A stretch of 22,699 nt of DNA from SM23-73-3 sp964580215 (GTDB lineage: Bacteria > Zixibacteria > MSB-5A5 > SM1-73). The notes under the pieces are model-generated. The model was not told the DNA's origin. It searched no databases and saw only the letters and a program-made list of their open reading frames with translations. The position numbers were made by a program, and so were the translations under genes. Below are positions 20,697 to 22,699 of the stretch, in pieces (position 1 is the stretch's first letter; the number at the start of each line of letters is the position of its first letter). The DNA lies in NCBI GenBank assembly GCA_964580215.1, contig CAZOJT010000047.1, forward strand, positions 1 through 22,699, given 5' to 3'.

Positions 20697-22568
20697 ATGT
20701 TAGCGGTCTTGAGTCCGAAGATCCGAAAGCGTGTATATCTTCCCTTCATCAGCCTTGTTCTGGGATGGCTTTGTTGCGCACATCCGCCTTCTGACATTGA
20801 AAGAGCCAAGGAGTGCTTTGAGGGGTACATAACGGCATTGCAGCAAGGTTCGGAGGACGAGGCAAGAAAGTTCTGGAATAGAGATGAGACGGAAAGATAT
20901 AGAACATACGACTGGCAATGGGATTGGTTGACTTTTTGGAGGGTCGATCCACGGCATTTAAACTACCGGATAATAAGCACAAAGGAAAAGAAGGGGTATG
21001 TGCTCCTGGAGGTGGAATGGTATTATCCAGAAGGAAAGGCGGGGCGCCTGCAAAAAGACGTGAGGTACTTTATAGAAGAAGATGGCAAAATGGTGGGGGC
21101 AAATCCCATTTTGATCCATACCATTAATTGGCTTCAAAAAAAATCCAGACACTTTGATTATCACTACAAAAGCGAAAAAGATGAGCCAACCGATCCACTT
21201 CTTGGCAGAATGGATCAGTTCTATGAGAAGACGGTTGAGCGGTTGCAGGTGGATTACCAGGACAAAATCGATTATTACAAATGTGATTCCTCTGCGGAGG
21301 TTGGTCAGCTCTTCGAGATGGAGGCATCTTTGGCACGATCTCAGATGATCAACGGAGTGGTGGCATCCACTCAGAGATTTGTTCCTCACGAGATAGTTCA
21401 CATAATCTCTTACCGAATTCTTCCTCAAGGGGAAGGAAGGCTTCTTCCGGGCTATTTAAACGAGGGGCTGGCTTATTATCTGGGAGGAGCATCTTTTTTT
21501 TCTCCGGAACTTTTGTTATCCTGGGCAAAGAAAAAGTTAGAAATTGATGAAGATATCTGGCTGGACACTTTAATCCGTGACCCGTGGATATATGGAAACA
21601 ATGACGGTTCCGGGCTTGTCTCTTCTTTCGTTAAATTCTTGATAGATACCGAAGGGATTCCCAAATTCAAACAATTATTCACGGCGGGTGAGACCTATGA
21701 TGAACAAAGGGAAGCTTTGAAAAAAATCTATGGCAAAAGCTCTGGTCAACTGCAAGAGGAGTGGAAGGAATTCGTCTTAACTTTGCATCCACCAGAAATC
21801 AAAATTATCGACCGGATGCATGGCAAAGAGGTTTTTCACGTACTTGATCCTTCAGGAGATGATAAGGGAGATGGAGATTATATTTATCCAAGGAATGAAA
21901 AAGCGCTCCCTGGAATCTTTGATTTGACTGGTTTTAAAATCAGCTTAGATGATCAGATGGTATATTTTCAGTTGCAATTTGCCAATTTGAATCATTCACA
22001 AATTTCCCCAGATGAAGCATTCAACGGCACATTTGCCGCCGTTGCCATAGATTGCGATGATAAGGAAAATAGCGGAAACACCCAACTGATTTTTGGCAAC
22101 GGAAACTTTGAATTTTCAAAAAAGGATGGTTATGAATTCGTCATCGAGGTCAGCAATGCCGGGATTTTGGTTTACGATCAGAACTGGGTGTGGCATCTTT
22201 TGTTCTTAAAAGCCTTTTCTCAACAGAGTCATATTAAAGGAAATGAATTCTCTTTTGGCATCCCTCGGAAGATTATTGAAATTCCGGATTCCAGTCACAT
22301 GGATCCTGCGGATTGGAAACTTCAGGTTCTAACCGGTGGACAGAAAGGTGGGTATAAGAATACAGCTTATGGAGTGGGAAGGTTTATAAAGATTGGGGAA
22401 CTGTCTACACAAGATCAGGGAGGAGGTGGCACAAATACCAATTTCAATCCTGACGTGTATGATATTTTGACCCCAAAAGGGACAGATCAGGTGCAGATTC
22501 TGAGCAGCTACGATCTGGCGAAGAAAAGAAAAGCTGTTATTCCAATGATAAATTTGAAGCAAAGATAG
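20697..22568 (+). CDS. Exported zinc metallopeptidase with NTF2-like N-domain and glucodextranase-C-like C-domain
   Basis: A 623-residue protein with an N-terminal signal segment (KIRKRVYLPFISLVLGWLCCA, about 8-28; a lipoprotein site at C26 or C27 is possible but not canonical). Residues about 33-140 resemble an NTF2-like domain. A gluzincin-type peptidase domain follows, with HEIVH at 231-235 and the probable third zinc ligand E256 in NEGLAYYLGG. Residues about 380-610 carry DPSGDDKGDGDYIYP (384-398), PGIFDLTGFKIS and PDVYDILTP ... ILSSYDL, features of the glucodextranase C-terminal domain that binds carbohydrate or attaches to the surface. The inferred role is a surface or periplasmic protease on a sugar-bearing target. 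No ribosome binding site precedes the ATG; the promoter implies leaderless translation. Confidence 0.75.
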   Translation: MLAVLSPKIRKRVYLPFISLVLGWLCCAHPPSDIERAKECFEGYITALQQGSEDEARKFWNRDETERYRTYDWQWDWLTFWRVDPRHLNYRIISTKEKKGYVLLEVEWYYPEGKAGRLQKDVRYFIEEDGKMVGANPILIHTINWLQKKSRHFDYHYKSEKDEPTDPLLGRMDQFYEKTVERLQVDYQDKIDYYKCDSSAEVGQLFEMEASLARSQMINGVVASTQRFVPHEIVHIISYRILPQGEGRLLPGYLNEGLAYYLGGASFFSPELLLSWAKKKLEIDEDIWLDTLIRDPWIYGNNDGSGLVSSFVKFLIDTEGIPKFKQLFTAGETYDEQREALKKIYGKSSGQLQEEWKEFVLTLHPPEIKIIDRMHGKEVFHVLDPSGDDKGDGDYIYPRNEKALPGIFDLTGFKISLDDQMVYFQLQFANLNHSQISPDEAFNGTFAAVAIDCDDKENSGNTQLIFGNGNFEFSKKDGYEFVIEVSNAGILVYDQNWVWHLLFLKAFSQQSHIKGNEFSFGIPRKIIEIPDSSHMDPADWKLQVLTGGQKGGYKNTAYGVGRFIKIGELSTQDQGGGGTNTNFNPDVYDILTPKGTDQVQILSSYDLAKKRKAVIPMINLKQR

Positions 22569-22583
22569 AGGGTGACATTTTGA

Positions 22584-22665
22584 AGACCTCACCCCCCCCC
22601 CGTCCCCTTCAGGGTGAACCCCTCTCCACAAAGAAACTGTGTCATGATTATGAGGAGCGGAGGTA
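22584..22665. repeat. Degenerate copy of the GACCTCACCCC repeat
   Basis: GAAGACCTCACCCCCC on the left, CCCCTCTCCACA in the middle and GGAGGTAGAG on the right match the order seen at 7235-7295. Extra CTTCAGGGTGAA sits between the C-rich blocks, and the right arm has decayed. Nothing else is recognisable up to the window end. Confidence 0.65.
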
Positions 22666-22699
22666 GAGATTTTTGAAAATAAACTATACTATTCAACAT

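Noticed and set aside
20958..21428. 156-codon minus-strand frame
   Set aside because: Antisense to the metallopeptidase gene; low-complexity, no family features.

Overview
This looks like a chromosomal segment of an uncultured, Gram-negative-type (diderm) bacterium. LptF and LptG, the permease pair that extracts lipopolysaccharide, indicate an outer membrane, and MreB indicates a rod-shaped cell. The lineage cannot be fixed from the sequence. Dense intergenic hairpins, CAGT-type heptamer repeats, an adenosine-specific kinase of a type frequent in anaerobes and thermophiles, and a glycosyl-phosphoglycerate osmolyte pathway would suit a candidate phylum from anoxic sediment or warm groundwater, but that is a low-confidence inference. 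I see no phage, transposase, integrase, CRISPR, rRNA or tRNA gene.

Layout: fifteen genes run on the minus strand (159-17976) and three on the plus strand (18121-22568), diverging at about 18.0 kb. Read in the direction of transcription, the minus-strand groups are: (1) 3010 to 159, a compatible-solute operon made of a GT81-like synthase, a small MscS-related membrane protein and a mannosyl/glucosyl-3-phosphoglycerate phosphatase; (2) 6997 to 3786, a tightly packed envelope trio made of a small exported membrane protein, a methyltransferase with a large N-terminal domain carrying a kinase-like motif, and a membrane-anchored sulfatase/phosphotransferase-fold enzyme; (3) 11205 to 7478, surface-sugar genes (ATP-grasp ligase, NDP-sugar epimerase, HAD phosphatase, GT2 glycosyltransferase), with a Gfo/Idh/MocA sugar dehydrogenase upstream on its own promoter; (4) an MBL-fold exonuclease and an adenosine-specific kinase as single genes; (5) lptF-lptG. 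The plus strand holds a yhaM-like 3'-5' exoribonuclease, mreB, and a large exported zinc metallopeptidase with a glucodextranase-C-like domain. The peptidase promoter places +1 on the A of its ATG, predicting a leaderless mRNA.

Most genes concern the cell envelope (LPS transport, sugar synthesis and decoration, shape) and osmoadaptation. The gaps are crowded with short repeats: paired hairpins, elements with TTGAAAAA/TTTTTCAA-type ends, an 18-22 bp GCGTATGCA unit in several contexts, and heptamer tandem repeats. Two repeats enter lptF itself, one in frame in the middle and one forming its 3' end. The strongest candidates for something undescribed are the envelope trio, the osmolyte operon with its built-in channel-like gene, the in-frame palindrome in lptF, and the leaderless metallopeptidase.
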